Shown here: positions 18,265 to 26,350 of the stretch, piece by piece
Layout: each line of letters begins with the position of its first letter
Position numbering within the stretch: position 1 is the stretch's first letter
Origin: SpSt-1165 sp964391725
GTDB taxonomy: Bacteria; Chloroflexota; Anaerolineae; Anaerolineales; Anaerolineaceae
DNA: 64,000 bases
Direction of reading: 5' to 3'
Assembly: GCA_964391725.1 (NCBI GenBank)
Contig: CAYMNB010000003.1
Location: 53,732-117,731 of the forward strand
Notes under the pieces: model-generated
What the model was told of the DNA's origin: nothing
Database searches by the model: none
Seen by the model: only the letters and a program-made list of their open reading frames with translations
Made by a program: the position numbers and the translations under genes

Positions 18265-19608
18265 ATGTCAACTTTTCAGGAGATGCTGCGCGAAACTCCT
18301 CAACAACGGAAAGTAAAAGAACAGGTGAAGAAAACCATCAATGCCTGGACGATGTATGACTGGGCGAACTCTGTATTTGCCACCACGGTGATGGCAGCTG
18401 TTCTTCCCGTATACTATTCAAAGGTAGCCTCAGCCGGATTGAATCCTGCCGATGCAACCGCTAACTGGGCATTCACCACAACCATTGCCCTGGTCATCGT
18501 AGCGATTCTTTCGCCAATCTTGGGCGCCATGGCAGATTTCAGCGGTGCAAAAAAGCGTTACTTCACATACTTCGTGATATTGGGTGTAACAGGCACAGCC
18601 TTATTGATCCTTGTCAGCACTGGTGATTGGGTTCTGGCTTCGCTTTGTTACATCCTTGGAAGCATAGGTTTTTCGGGGGCCAATGTGTTTTACGACTCCC
18701 TTCTCCCGCATATCACCACCCCGGAAAACATTGACAGGGTTTCTTCAAAAGGATACGCCCTGGGATACCTTGGTGGTGGCATCATGCTTGCCATTAACCT
18801 TGGCATGATCATGTTTGCTCCCGATCATCTGACAGAGTGGATGTCGCGAATATCGTTTTTAATGGTAGCAGTCTGGTGGTTGGTTTTCACCATTCCGCTC
18901 TGGCGCCATGTACCTGAACCAACCCGCCACATTCGCATTGGCGAGGAGAATTTTAACCCTGTCCAGGCCAGCTTCTCTCGGCTATACCACACGTTTAAAG
19001 ACCTGAAAAAATTTAAAGAACTGATGAAATTCATTGTCGCCTTTTGGCTTTACAACAATGGCATCGGCACCATCATCTACATGGCCGTTATCTACGGCAC
19101 AGAATTGGGTTTTTCGGAAATAACCACCATCGGCACCCTCCTGATGGTGCAATTCGTAGCCATTCCCTTTGCCTTTTTGTTTGGCTGGCTTGGTGATAAG
19201 ATCGGTACAAAAAGATCTATCTTATTGTCAATCTTTGTCTACTCATTGATTGCCATTGGTGGTTACTTCTTGATGCAGGAATGGCACTTTTGGGTGCTTG
19301 GTTTTTTTGTTGCCACCGTGCAAGGCGGCAGCCAGGCGCTCAGCCGGTCGTTATTCGGCAGAATGCTCCCGAAAAGTAAATCAGCTGAGTTCTATGCCTT
19401 TTTCAGTGTATCAGAAAAAATTGCTGGTACGGTTGGTCCACTCCTCTTTGGTATAGTCAGCAAGATCATGGGCAACAGCCGTTTGAGCATTGTCTCATTG
19501 ATCATCTTCTTCATAACAGGCGGTTTCTTACTGTCACGGGTCAAAGAACAAGACGCTATCAAAATCGCAGAAAAAGAAGAGGCCGAATTTATTGCTGCTG
19601 GCGCGTGA
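18265..19608 (+). CDS. MFS transporter, UMF1 (Atg22-like) family
   Basis: 447 residues, hydrophobic throughout with about 12 membrane helices. The family signature is at the N-terminus: WTMYDWANSVFATTVMAAVLP, followed by the long second loop and GAMADFSGAKKRYF. Bacterial UMF1 proteins are inner-membrane carriers, possibly for amino acids or peptides. No substrate can be assigned here. AAAGGATG precedes the ATG. The C-terminal tail (KEQDAIKIAEKEEAEF) is charged and cytosolic. A bidirectional terminator separates it from ruvA. Confidence 0.9.
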   Translation: MSTFQEMLRETPQQRKVKEQVKKTINAWTMYDWANSVFATTVMAAVLPVYYSKVASAGLNPADATANWAFTTTIALVIVAILSPILGAMADFSGAKKRYFTYFVILGVTGTALLILVSTGDWVLASLCYILGSIGFSGANVFYDSLLPHITTPENIDRVSSKGYALGYLGGGIMLAINLGMIMFAPDHLTEWMSRISFLMVAVWWLVFTIPLWRHVPEPTRHIRIGEENFNPVQASFSRLYHTFKDLKKFKELMKFIVAFWLYNNGIGTIIYMAVIYGTELGFSEITTIGTLLMVQFVAIPFAFLFGWLGDKIGTKRSILLSIFVYSLIAIGGYFLMQEWHFWVLGFFVATVQGGSQALSRSLFGRMLPKSKSAEFYAFFSVSEKIAGTVGPLLFGIVSKIMGNSRLSIVSLIIFFITGGFLLSRVKEQDAIKIAEKEEAEFIAAGA

Positions 19609-19624
19609 TACAGCTGTTAGACCA

Positions 19625-19653
19625 AAACACCTCCCTTTTCCTGGGAGGTGTTT
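19625..19653. terminator. Bidirectional terminator between UMF1 transporter and ruvA
   Basis: A perfect 11-bp stem (AAACACCTCCC at 19625-19635 with 19643-19653) with a 7-nt loop lies between convergent genes, A-rich on one side and T-rich on the other. It can serve both strands. Confidence 0.85.
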
Positions 19654-19656
19654 CCT

Positions 19657-20232
19657 TTAAGAGAAATATTTCAAAGCCTGAAGCAATTTGCTTTCTACAT
19701 CTTGCGGAACATCCTTTGGGATTGATTGAATCGCCCTCTGTGCCTCTACAACGCTATAACCAAGCGATGTCAGCGCATCCAGAACCTCGCCATCGACATC
19801 AGAAAATTCCTGCAAGCCTGTACCCCCCGGGATTGTTGGAAGTTTGTCTTTGAGGTGAAGCAGAATTTTCTCAGCGGTTTTTCTTCCTACGCCGGGAACC
19901 CTGCTAAAAATCGCCGGCTCTTCTGCAGTAACTGCATTGCGGATGTTGTCAAGAGAAAGTGATGATAAGATTGCCAGAGCTACCTTGGGGCCTACCCCAT
20001 TCACCTCCAACAACAGCAGAAAATACTGTCGCTGTTCTTCTGATTCGAAACCATATAACGCCAAGATATTCTCGCGAACCAAAAGGTATGTGAAGAGACC
20101 CACATTGTGATTCAATTCGCAGCCATCCAGGGTAGCAGCAGGCACAAAGACATGAAACCCAACACCACCAACATTGATTACCAACGCATCCTTCTCTTTG
20201 GACTGAACCAGGCCATTAAGGGTTGAAATCAT
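19657..20232 (-). CDS. ruvA: Holliday junction branch-migration protein RuvA
   Basis: 191 residues, the normal RuvA length when started at MISTLNG (20232). A longer open frame to 20289 adds residues not typical of the family. Domain I (NVGGVGFHVFVP), the helix-hairpin-helix motifs (NGVGPKVALAILSSL and VPGVGRKTAEKILLHL) and the C-terminal domain III that contacts RuvB are all present. RuvA binds four-way junctions and loads the RuvB motor. The start lies 1 nt after the methyltransferase stop, so the two genes are probably translationally coupled. ruvB is not in the window. Confidence 0.95.
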   Translation of the reverse strand: MISTLNGLVQSKEKDALVINVGGVGFHVFVPAATLDGCELNHNVGLFTYLLVRENILALYGFESEEQRQYFLLLLEVNGVGPKVALAILSSLSLDNIRNAVTAEEPAIFSRVPGVGRKTAEKILLHLKDKLPTIPGGTGLQEFSDVDGEVLDALTSLGYSVVEAQRAIQSIPKDVPQDVESKLLQALKYFS

Positions 20233-20233
20233 A

Positions 20234-21040
20234 TTATTTCCCTTCCATTCTTTGATGCAGAACCTCATATAAAATGATACCGGTAGCAATCGCCAGGTTC
20301 AAGGAATCACACACACCACACATAGGAATATACACCAAATCTTCACACAGGCTCACATGTGCTTCCGGCAAGCCTTCGCGCTCACTGCCCATCAACAAAA
20401 AGGTTGGGGCGTGATAGGAGAAATCGCGGTAATGATGCTTGCCTTCATGATCGGATGTGCCAACCAACGCAATTGGGTTTGTTTCCTTCCATTGAACAAA
20501 CTCATGAAACGTTGCTGTTATGATTTTTCTCGTGAAAATCGCTCCCATACTGGCTCTTACCGCCGTTGGATCATACGCATCTACACAATCATCCAAAAGG
20601 ATTATTCCCGTCCCGTTAACCCCATCCAAAGTCCGCAAGATCGTGCCGACATTGCCTGGATCACGAATGGTATCCAACACCACCCAAATGCCATCCTGCT
20701 CAATCGGTATATCCGCCAAAGATAGATAACTTCTGCCAGCCACAGCCGCAATGCCTTGGGGATTGTCCCTGGCGGCAATGCTCAGAAAGGCAGCCTCAGA
20801 CAATTCGACAACTTCGATATGCTGCGCAACGGCTTGCTCAATCTTTTTTTTGGCAAAGTCACTATTTAATAGTGCCGGACAAAAAAAAATCTGCTGAACA
20901 GAAGTTGAATAGTCAATGGCGTCTGCTACGATGCGGATACCTTCGACAAAGAACAGATCGCTCTCTTCGCGAGCTTTTCGATTGTGAAGCTTGCGAACAG
21001 CCTTAAGTGCATTATTGGCAGGACTCTGTATGTGCTTCAT
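20234..21040 (-). CDS. SpoU/TrmH-family RNA 2'-O-methyltransferase
   Basis: 268 residues. An N-terminal substrate-binding domain starts with SPANNALKAVRKL and FFVEGIRIVADA, followed by the knotted SPOUT domain. Motif 1 is DTIRDPGNVGTILRT, motif 2 LLMGSEREGLPE, motif 3 DSLNLAIATGIILYE. It uses S-adenosylmethionine to methylate ribose in rRNA or tRNA. The exact nucleotide is unknown. The start overlaps the ruvC stop by 4 nt (ATGA) and the stop is 1 nt before ruvA, so it is embedded in the ruv operon. Confidence 0.92.
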   Translation of the reverse strand: MKHIQSPANNALKAVRKLHNRKAREESDLFFVEGIRIVADAIDYSTSVQQIFFCPALLNSDFAKKKIEQAVAQHIEVVELSEAAFLSIAARDNPQGIAAVAGRSYLSLADIPIEQDGIWVVLDTIRDPGNVGTILRTLDGVNGTGIILLDDCVDAYDPTAVRASMGAIFTRKIITATFHEFVQWKETNPIALVGTSDHEGKHHYRDFSYHAPTFLLMGSEREGLPEAHVSLCEDLVYIPMCGVCDSLNLAIATGIILYEVLHQRMEGK

Positions 21041-21540
21041 TGTTCCGCTTCATCGACCAAACGTGTAAAATTCACACGCTGCAAGTGACAGATAGCGATT
21101 GCCAGTCCGTCGGCTGCATCGTCTGGTTTTGGCGTTTCTTTAAGCCCCAGCAGTGACTGTACCATCACCTGTATCTGATGTTTATCAGCATTTCCATAAC
21201 CGGTAACTGCTTCTTTGATTTCCGGCGGAGAATACTCAACCACGTCCAGCCCGGCTTGTGCCAATGCTAACATGGCAACCCCGCGCGCCTGACCGACCGT
21301 GATTGCGGTAGTAATGTTGCGCGCAAAAAAAAGGCGTTCAACCGCGGCATAATCGGGCTGATAATGATGCAGCAATTCGGTAAGGCTGTCATATAACACC
21401 TGCAATCTCAATGAAAGTGGTTGCTTAACCGGTGTCAAAATTGCTCCATAATCTATGGGAACATAGCTATTAATTGAGGTCAATTGGACGATCCCATACC
21501 CGGTGGTCCCAAGGCCAGGATCAATGCCAATAGTGATCAT
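21037..21540 (-). CDS. ruvC: Crossover junction endodeoxyribonuclease RuvC
   Basis: 167 residues, normal length. The metal-binding acidic residues are Asp7 (GIDPGLGTTGYG), Glu68 (AAVERLFF) and the Asp pair in DDAADGLAIA near the C-terminus. RuvC resolves Holliday junctions. It lies 6 nt after yebC and overlaps the methyltransferase by 4 nt, in the order yebC-ruvC-MTase-ruvA on the minus strand. Confidence 0.95.
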   Translation of the reverse strand: MITIGIDPGLGTTGYGIVQLTSINSYVPIDYGAILTPVKQPLSLRLQVLYDSLTELLHHYQPDYAAVERLFFARNITTAITVGQARGVAMLALAQAGLDVVEYSPPEIKEAVTGYGNADKHQIQVMVQSLLGLKETPKPDDAADGLAIAICHLQRVNFTRLVDEAEQ

Positions 21541-21546
21541 GATTTC

Positions 21547-22299
21547 TCAGGCTTCCATCCTGGCGATTGCTTCATCGGTGATGTTGACATTGGTAAATAC
21601 ATTCTGCACATCATCCAGATCTTCTAATTGTTCAATAGTCTTCATCACCTTGACGATATCTTCAACTGATAAATCTAGCGGTTGGTTCGGGACCATGCGT
21701 AATTCCGCAGTCTCAATCTTTATGCCGCCTTGTTCAAGTGTGTCACTCAGAATCTTGAAACTTTTCGAGGGGCCAAATACTTCGATCTCACCATCTTCTT
21801 CAATAATATCTTCTGCCCCGCCATCTGCGGCCAATAAAAACACCTCGTCAAAATCATGTCCCTCAGCGGAGAAGGTGAACCAGGCTTTTGGTGTGAATTG
21901 CCAGGAGACCGATCCATTTTCACCCAGACTGCCGCCTGCCCTGGATAACATATGGCGCACTTCAGCAACGGTCCTGTTGCGATTTTCGGTTACGCATTGA
22001 ATTATTAAAGCCCCACCACCATTGGCGTAGCCCTCATAAGTGACCTCTTCATAACTCGCCCCGTCCTTGTCTTCACCACTTCCTCGTTTAATGGCGCGAT
22101 CAATGTTCTCCTTAGGCATGTTTTCGGCACGGGCTTTGTCTACCGCCAGCCGTAGTTTAAAATTGGTATTGATATCGCTGCCGCCTTCTCGGGCAGCCAG
22201 AACGATTTCACGGGTAAGCCGCGTGAATATCTTTCCGCGCTTCGCATCCTCTGCACCTTTTTTGCGTTTAATCGTGCTCCACTTGGAATGACCGGACAT
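21547..22299 (-). CDS. yebC: YebC/PmpR family regulatory protein
   Basis: 250 residues, the standard length of the TACO1/YebC family. The N-terminus MSGHSKWSTIKRKKGAEDAKRGKIF is close to universal for the family, followed by NMPKENIDRAIKRG and YEGYANGGGALIIQC. Members act in translation of difficult sequences or as transcription regulators. Which role applies here cannot be told. It heads the yebC-ruvC operon, a widespread arrangement. A GGAGAT sequence precedes the ATG. Confidence 0.95.
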   Translation of the reverse strand: MSGHSKWSTIKRKKGAEDAKRGKIFTRLTREIVLAAREGGSDINTNFKLRLAVDKARAENMPKENIDRAIKRGSGEDKDGASYEEVTYEGYANGGGALIIQCVTENRNRTVAEVRHMLSRAGGSLGENGSVSWQFTPKAWFTFSAEGHDFDEVFLLAADGGAEDIIEEDGEIEVFGPSKSFKILSDTLEQGGIKIETAELRMVPNQPLDLSVEDIVKVMKTIEQLEDLDDVQNVFTNVNITDEAIARMEA

Positions 22300-22488
22300 A
22301 GTCGATCTCCTTATACATTCAGATTAATTAATGAGAAAATTATACCACTCGTTGCCAGCATACCAGCAGAGATTAACCGTAGACTTTTGACCTTACGATT
22401 CCATGCCATTTGCTCACTGGAGAGAAATGGTTACATGCTTTCTATCACGACTATGGTATGATGGGGTCGCGATTAGGATTCGATTCTA

Positions 22489-23757
22489 ATGACAGAAAAA
22501 CAAAGCCCTACCCCTTACACCCCTACGGTTTTCGTAAAGATGTTGGCTGGCTTCACAGCAGCCCTTGTTGTGCTGTTCTTAATGCTAAACCTCTTTTACC
22601 CGATGCCCCAACTGTGGCAGGCATTGACCGCTGGTGATCCCACAAATACGCCGACCCCAACAGCCACAGAAGTGTTTCACACTGCAACGCCTCGGCCTAC
22701 AGCAACCCCTACCTTGACACCAACCCCCACAATAACAAACACACCTTTTCCCGTTTCTCAATACCAGGTTGAAAATGTCATTGATATCCGTCCTGACAAC
22801 CCGGTGCAGTCTGATTTCGTCTATATTATTGACGAACTTGACGCCGAAGTGAACCCTCCGCTTGATCACTTTCAGTGGACAAGTTCTGACCAAATTGGCC
22901 GTGATCTTGGGAGAACTTTTTCTGAGCTATATTATGCTACACGTGGGCCAGGTTCAATTCGCTGGTTCATGGACCAGCCTCTTGCACCCGCTTTGTATGA
23001 GATTTTCATCCTTGACACCCTCTATTCCTCTGGTGGAATATTGGAATTCTCTGTCGACCTCAATGGCACAGACCTGCAACCAGTCACTGGCAGCACCCGT
23101 CTTCGCTACAATACCACCCAGGACACCTTCCCTCAATTGCAGGATGAGTGGCGCAGCATAGGAATTTACGATCTGCAATCACCCGGCATACTCTCTGTTA
23201 GCACGTCATGGGAAGCACGAGAGGAGTTAAGTATCGTTGCAGTCGACCGCGTCCTGATCGTCAAACATGACGAACTCGCCCGCCTCATGTTGTCACAACT
23301 ACCCATTCAAGGAGACATTTACCTTATGGATGATACCGCAGCAGAGGTTACTTCAGGTCAGTACTGGAATTTTTGGGAGAATAATGAATGCTGGGGGCAG
23401 GAATGTCAGGTGATCGATTCGCCGCCAGTAGATGCCACTGCAACATTCAGGTATCACCAGGGAATTCCCAATGGAGATTATGAAATCTATGCATGGATAC
23501 CGAGACTCAATGGCACCATTCCTGTCAGTTATTCACTGTTTGCGTCAGGTTTGCTAATGGAAAATGATGCTGGGGTATCTGCCGTGGAATTCAACAATGG
23601 CCAGGGGCAGTACGTAAATGCACAGTGGCTCTTTCTTGGCACCTGGGCAATTCCTGAACGCTTTGGAGAAACAGTCAGGGTAGCGATAGAAATGAGTGTC
23701 CCCGCCAATGAAGACGGTGAGGCTGTGATCGATGCAATTGCATTGGTTCGCAAATAA
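22489..23757 (+). CDS. Membrane-anchored surface protein with Thr-Pro linker and golvesin-like C-terminal domain
   Basis: 422 residues. One N-terminal membrane helix (about 15-38) is followed by a linker very rich in Thr and Pro (about 45-84, in phrases like TPTPTATEV and TPTLTPTPT), then two beta-rich regions facing outward. The last 130 residues (TSGQYWNFWE, YHQGIPNGDYEIYAWIP, GTWAIPE, VIDAIALVRK) resemble golvesin C-terminal/carbohydrate-binding-like sandwiches. This is my recognition and untested. TAGGAT upstream is a plausible binding site. It faces the AAA ATPase tail to tail, 1 nt apart. The role is probably cell-surface binding. Confidence 0.75.
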   Translation: MTEKQSPTPYTPTVFVKMLAGFTAALVVLFLMLNLFYPMPQLWQALTAGDPTNTPTPTATEVFHTATPRPTATPTLTPTPTITNTPFPVSQYQVENVIDIRPDNPVQSDFVYIIDELDAEVNPPLDHFQWTSSDQIGRDLGRTFSELYYATRGPGSIRWFMDQPLAPALYEIFILDTLYSSGGILEFSVDLNGTDLQPVTGSTRLRYNTTQDTFPQLQDEWRSIGIYDLQSPGILSVSTSWEAREELSIVAVDRVLIVKHDELARLMLSQLPIQGDIYLMDDTAAEVTSGQYWNFWENNECWGQECQVIDSPPVDATATFRYHQGIPNGDYEIYAWIPRLNGTIPVSYSLFASGLLMENDAGVSAVEFNNGQGQYVNAQWLFLGTWAIPERFGETVRVAIEMSVPANEDGEAVIDAIALVRK

Positions 23758-23758
23758 T

Positions 23759-24562
23759 TCATAAATGACGTAAAAAAGCATTGGGATTATTCAAGAAATC
23801 CCGCGTTAAATTTACATGTTCCAACTCATCGTAAGAGGGTTCAGTAATTTTGCCATCATCGAAACAGTATATTTTCGCGCCAGGAAACGCCATCAAAATA
23901 GGCGAGTGGGTGCAGATAATAAACTGTGATTCTTGATCAACCATCGCCTTCATCATCGCAATCAAAGATAACTGACGCAGAGGAGATAAAGGTACCTCTG
24001 GCTCATCCAATAAGTACAGCCCGCCAGGCACAAACCTGTTTTGAAATAAGGTAAGGAAGGATTCGCCATGGGAATAGCCATCAAGGCCACGCTCGCCATA
24101 ACGCTGCTCGATATCAGACAAGCCGGACAACGAAGGCGTGCGCGCCTGCGCTATGGCGAACGCCGACCGACCCTGATAGTCCTTATCAATTCTTTTCAAT
24201 TCATCTTCCATATCTTGCCGTTGGTGATGTAATCGGCTGATATATCCGAAAAAATCTTCGGCACGCAGAAAAAATCCTTTGCGGTTCTTCTTTGTCCAAA
24301 CCAGAGAAAGGTCGTTGGCAAAAGCGCGCAAATGTCCTAAGGTTTTATCACCGTTTACATCAGAAGAACCGATCGTTATAGCATTATATGCCAGTGCGAT
24401 TGCTTCCAAAATCGTAGATTTGCCGGAGCCATTTTCACCGACAAAGAATGTCACAGGGTGCATAAACAAGATTTTTCTGCAATCCTGTAACACAGGTAAA
24501 TCATAGGGAAACCCTCGTTCCCGCTTATTGGCCGGAAAAATTACTTCACGGAGATGGATCAT
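23759..24562 (-). CDS. AAA_21-type ATPase, SMC/OLD-like
   Basis: About 267 residues. Walker A is FFVGENGSGKSTILEAI, the ABC-like signature DGYSHGESFLTLF, Walker B LYLLDEPEVPLSPLRQ, and the H-loop ICTHSPILMAFP. It is a compact stand-alone ATPase of the kind that coordinates nucleic-acid or toxin-antitoxin tasks. No nuclease (TOPRIM) domain is attached and no partner gene is adjacent. The open frame starts at a TTG at 24589, but AAGG 6 nt before the ATG at 24562 (MIHLREV) argues for the later start. It still overlaps dinB by 17 nt, so the two are co-transcribed. The function is unknown. Confidence 0.82.
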   Translation of the reverse strand: MIHLREVIFPANKRERGFPYDLPVLQDCRKILFMHPVTFFVGENGSGKSTILEAIALAYNAITIGSSDVNGDKTLGHLRAFANDLSLVWTKKNRKGFFLRAEDFFGYISRLHHQRQDMEDELKRIDKDYQGRSAFAIAQARTPSLSGLSDIEQRYGERGLDGYSHGESFLTLFQNRFVPGGLYLLDEPEVPLSPLRQLSLIAMMKAMVDQESQFIICTHSPILMAFPGAKIYCFDDGKITEPSYDELEHVNLTRDFLNNPNAFLRHL

Positions 24563-25736
24563 TCTCATCCTTATCTCGGTGCTTGCCAAACCTGATGGCA
24601 GCCTTCCCGAATCGATCTTCTATCTCAAAAAGTGCTTCCGCCAGGCTCTGATTCTTCTCAACTTCTTCATCCCACAAAGCCAGTTGTTCACTGCGCTTGA
24701 CGATACCTGAGACTCCCAGGCCAATCAGACGAACAGGTTGGCTGCCATTCCATGCTGAATGCAATAAACTTTTTCCGATCTTAGCCAGCACCGAATACTC
24801 ATCTGTGACAGTAATAGTTGTTTGTTTGGTTATTGTGGTGAAATCAGACCAGCGAATTTTAATCTTAATCACGGTTGCCCGCAATCTTTCCTCGGCCAAT
24901 CGCTTTGCCAACCCTTTTGCGATTGATTCGATCGTCGTTTCGAGTAACCAAGCATCTATCGTATCATGATCAAAGGTGGTCTCGTTGCTGATTGATTTGG
25001 CTTGTGCTTCCTCAGCAACCACCGGACGATCATCAATCCCCTGGGCAGCTTTGTGCAGCCAGGCAGCATTTGCTCCCAACCACTCAGAAAGTTGCGCCAA
25101 TGGAATTTCTGCCAAATCACCTATGGTTTTTATGCCATGTCCCGCCAATTTTGCAGTGGTTTTCTCACCAACCCCCCACAGGTAAGGAAGAGGCAGAGGT
25201 GCCAGAAATTCCCTTTCTCTGCCCGGCGGCACCACCGTGACCGCATTGGGATAATGTAGACCCTTGTATCTTTTCTTCCCATAATCATTGGCGATCTTCG
25301 CAGTTAATTTATTGTTGGCAATCCCCAAACTACAGGGCAGTTTGGTGTTTTCATTGACAGCCGCCTGGATCAACCGTCCGGTTTCTTCCCTGGTTTTCTC
25401 CAGCAAGCTGACTTCTAAAAATGCTTCGTCAATGGAAACTTGTTCGATCTGGTTGGTGAATTTGCGCAAGATGGCGACCACATGTTGAGAAGCCTGCCGG
25501 TAATTCCCCCGATGATGATTGAGCACGATTAATGAAGGACACAGAAGTTTAGCTCGGGCCATCGACATAGCCGAATGAACGCCATAGGTACGAGCGGCAT
25601 AGGAACAAGAGGCGACAACCCCTCTGCCTTCTGGTGATCCGCCAACAGCAAAACACTTACCAGACAATGCAGGATTCTGTCTTTCCTCAACCGCACAAAA
25701 GAACGCGTCCAAGTCAATATGAATAATGGTTTGCAT
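24546..25736 (-). CDS. dinB: Y-family DNA polymerase IV
   Basis: About 396 residues from the ATG at 25736 (MQTIIHIDLDAFFCAVEE). An earlier in-frame start at 25787 would add 17 residues not expected in the family. Catalytic acids are in HIDLDAF and SIDEAFLEV, and the fingers segment SCSYAARTYGVHSAM is intact. The little-finger domain follows about residue 240. It copies damaged DNA at low fidelity. There is no Shine-Dalgarno sequence. TATAAT (complement of 25743-25748) is only 6 nt from the ATG, so a leaderless mRNA is likely. The AAA ATPase gene overlaps its 3' end. Confidence 0.92.
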   Translation of the reverse strand: MQTIIHIDLDAFFCAVEERQNPALSGKCFAVGGSPEGRGVVASCSYAARTYGVHSAMSMARAKLLCPSLIVLNHHRGNYRQASQHVVAILRKFTNQIEQVSIDEAFLEVSLLEKTREETGRLIQAAVNENTKLPCSLGIANNKLTAKIANDYGKKRYKGLHYPNAVTVVPPGREREFLAPLPLPYLWGVGEKTTAKLAGHGIKTIGDLAEIPLAQLSEWLGANAAWLHKAAQGIDDRPVVAEEAQAKSISNETTFDHDTIDAWLLETTIESIAKGLAKRLAEERLRATVIKIKIRWSDFTTITKQTTITVTDEYSVLAKIGKSLLHSAWNGSQPVRLIGLGVSGIVKRSEQLALWDEEVEKNQSLAEALFEIEDRFGKAAIRFGKHRDKDENDPSP

Positions 25737-25828
25737 ATACAAATTATATAGTCTTCTGGCATGATAACCATTGTATATTTCATTCAATATGCTTTGACTT
25801 GTAAATATCTGAGGTGCTTAGTACAATC

Positions 25829-25921
25829 ATGATAACTGAAGAAAAGAGTTTGAACCTATTACCATTGAGTACACCTGATACTGGAGAGTTACCCGATCAG
25901 GAAAAAGAATATTTACACTAA
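25829..25921 (+). CDS. Possible 30-codon small ORF upstream of gcvH
   Basis: An uninterrupted ATG-to-TAA frame of 30 codons (MITEEKSLNLLPL.., ending in EYLH) lies 35 nt upstream of gcvH. No good ribosome-binding site is seen: GAGGTG is 12 nt away. It could be a leader peptide, a small protein or chance. I report it only because it is the sole clear content of the 220-bp gap between dinB and gcvH. Confidence 0.2.
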   Translation: MITEEKSLNLLPLSTPDTGELPDQEKEYLH

Positions 25922-25956
25922 CTTACATTGCCTGATAAAAAAAGGAGAAATAAACC

Positions 25957-26340
25957 ATGGAATTCCCAAAAGAACTGCGATATACCGAAACTGATGAGTG
26001 GGTTCGCGTAAAAGGCAACATTGCCACCGTAGGACTCTCTGACTTTGCCCAGGATCAGCTGTCTGATCTGGTGTATTTTGAATCCCTGGTAGAAATTGGC
26101 GATACCGTGGAAGCAGAAGGCAATCTAGCCACAGTCGAGTCGGTTAAATCTGCAGGCGATGTATTGAGTCCTGTTTCCGGAGAGATTATCGAAATCAATG
26201 GCGACCTGGAAGATGAACCTGAAATTATCAATACCGATCCCTATGGCAATGGTTGGATGTTCAAAATCGAAATGTCAGATCCAACCGAGGTAGAAGGACT
26301 CTTAACCGCCGAAGAATACCAGGATCAGTCCGAAGGATAA
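25957..26340 (+). CDS. gcvH: Glycine cleavage system H protein
   Basis: 127 residues, normal length. The lipoyl-bearing lysine is Lys64 in TVESVKSAGD, and the N-terminal RYTETDEWVRVKG and central DFAQDQLSDLVYFE are typical. It shuttles the aminomethyl group between the P, T and L proteins. AAAGGAG precedes the ATG. It is first in gcvH-gcvPA-gcvPB. No aminomethyltransferase (gcvT) or dihydrolipoamide dehydrogenase lies in the window, so those parts must be encoded elsewhere. Confidence 0.96.
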   Translation: MEFPKELRYTETDEWVRVKGNIATVGLSDFAQDQLSDLVYFESLVEIGDTVEAEGNLATVESVKSAGDVLSPVSGEIIEINGDLEDEPEIINTDPYGNGWMFKIEMSDPTEVEGLLTAEEYQDQSEG

Positions 26341-26350
26341 AAAATACCGC

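Noticed and set aside
25737..25956. Glycine riboswitch upstream of gcvH
   Set aside because: A GGAGAG sequence is present by chance, but the conserved core elements of the glycine aptamer (such as CCGAAGGGGCAA) are absent and the small ORF occupies most of the gap.
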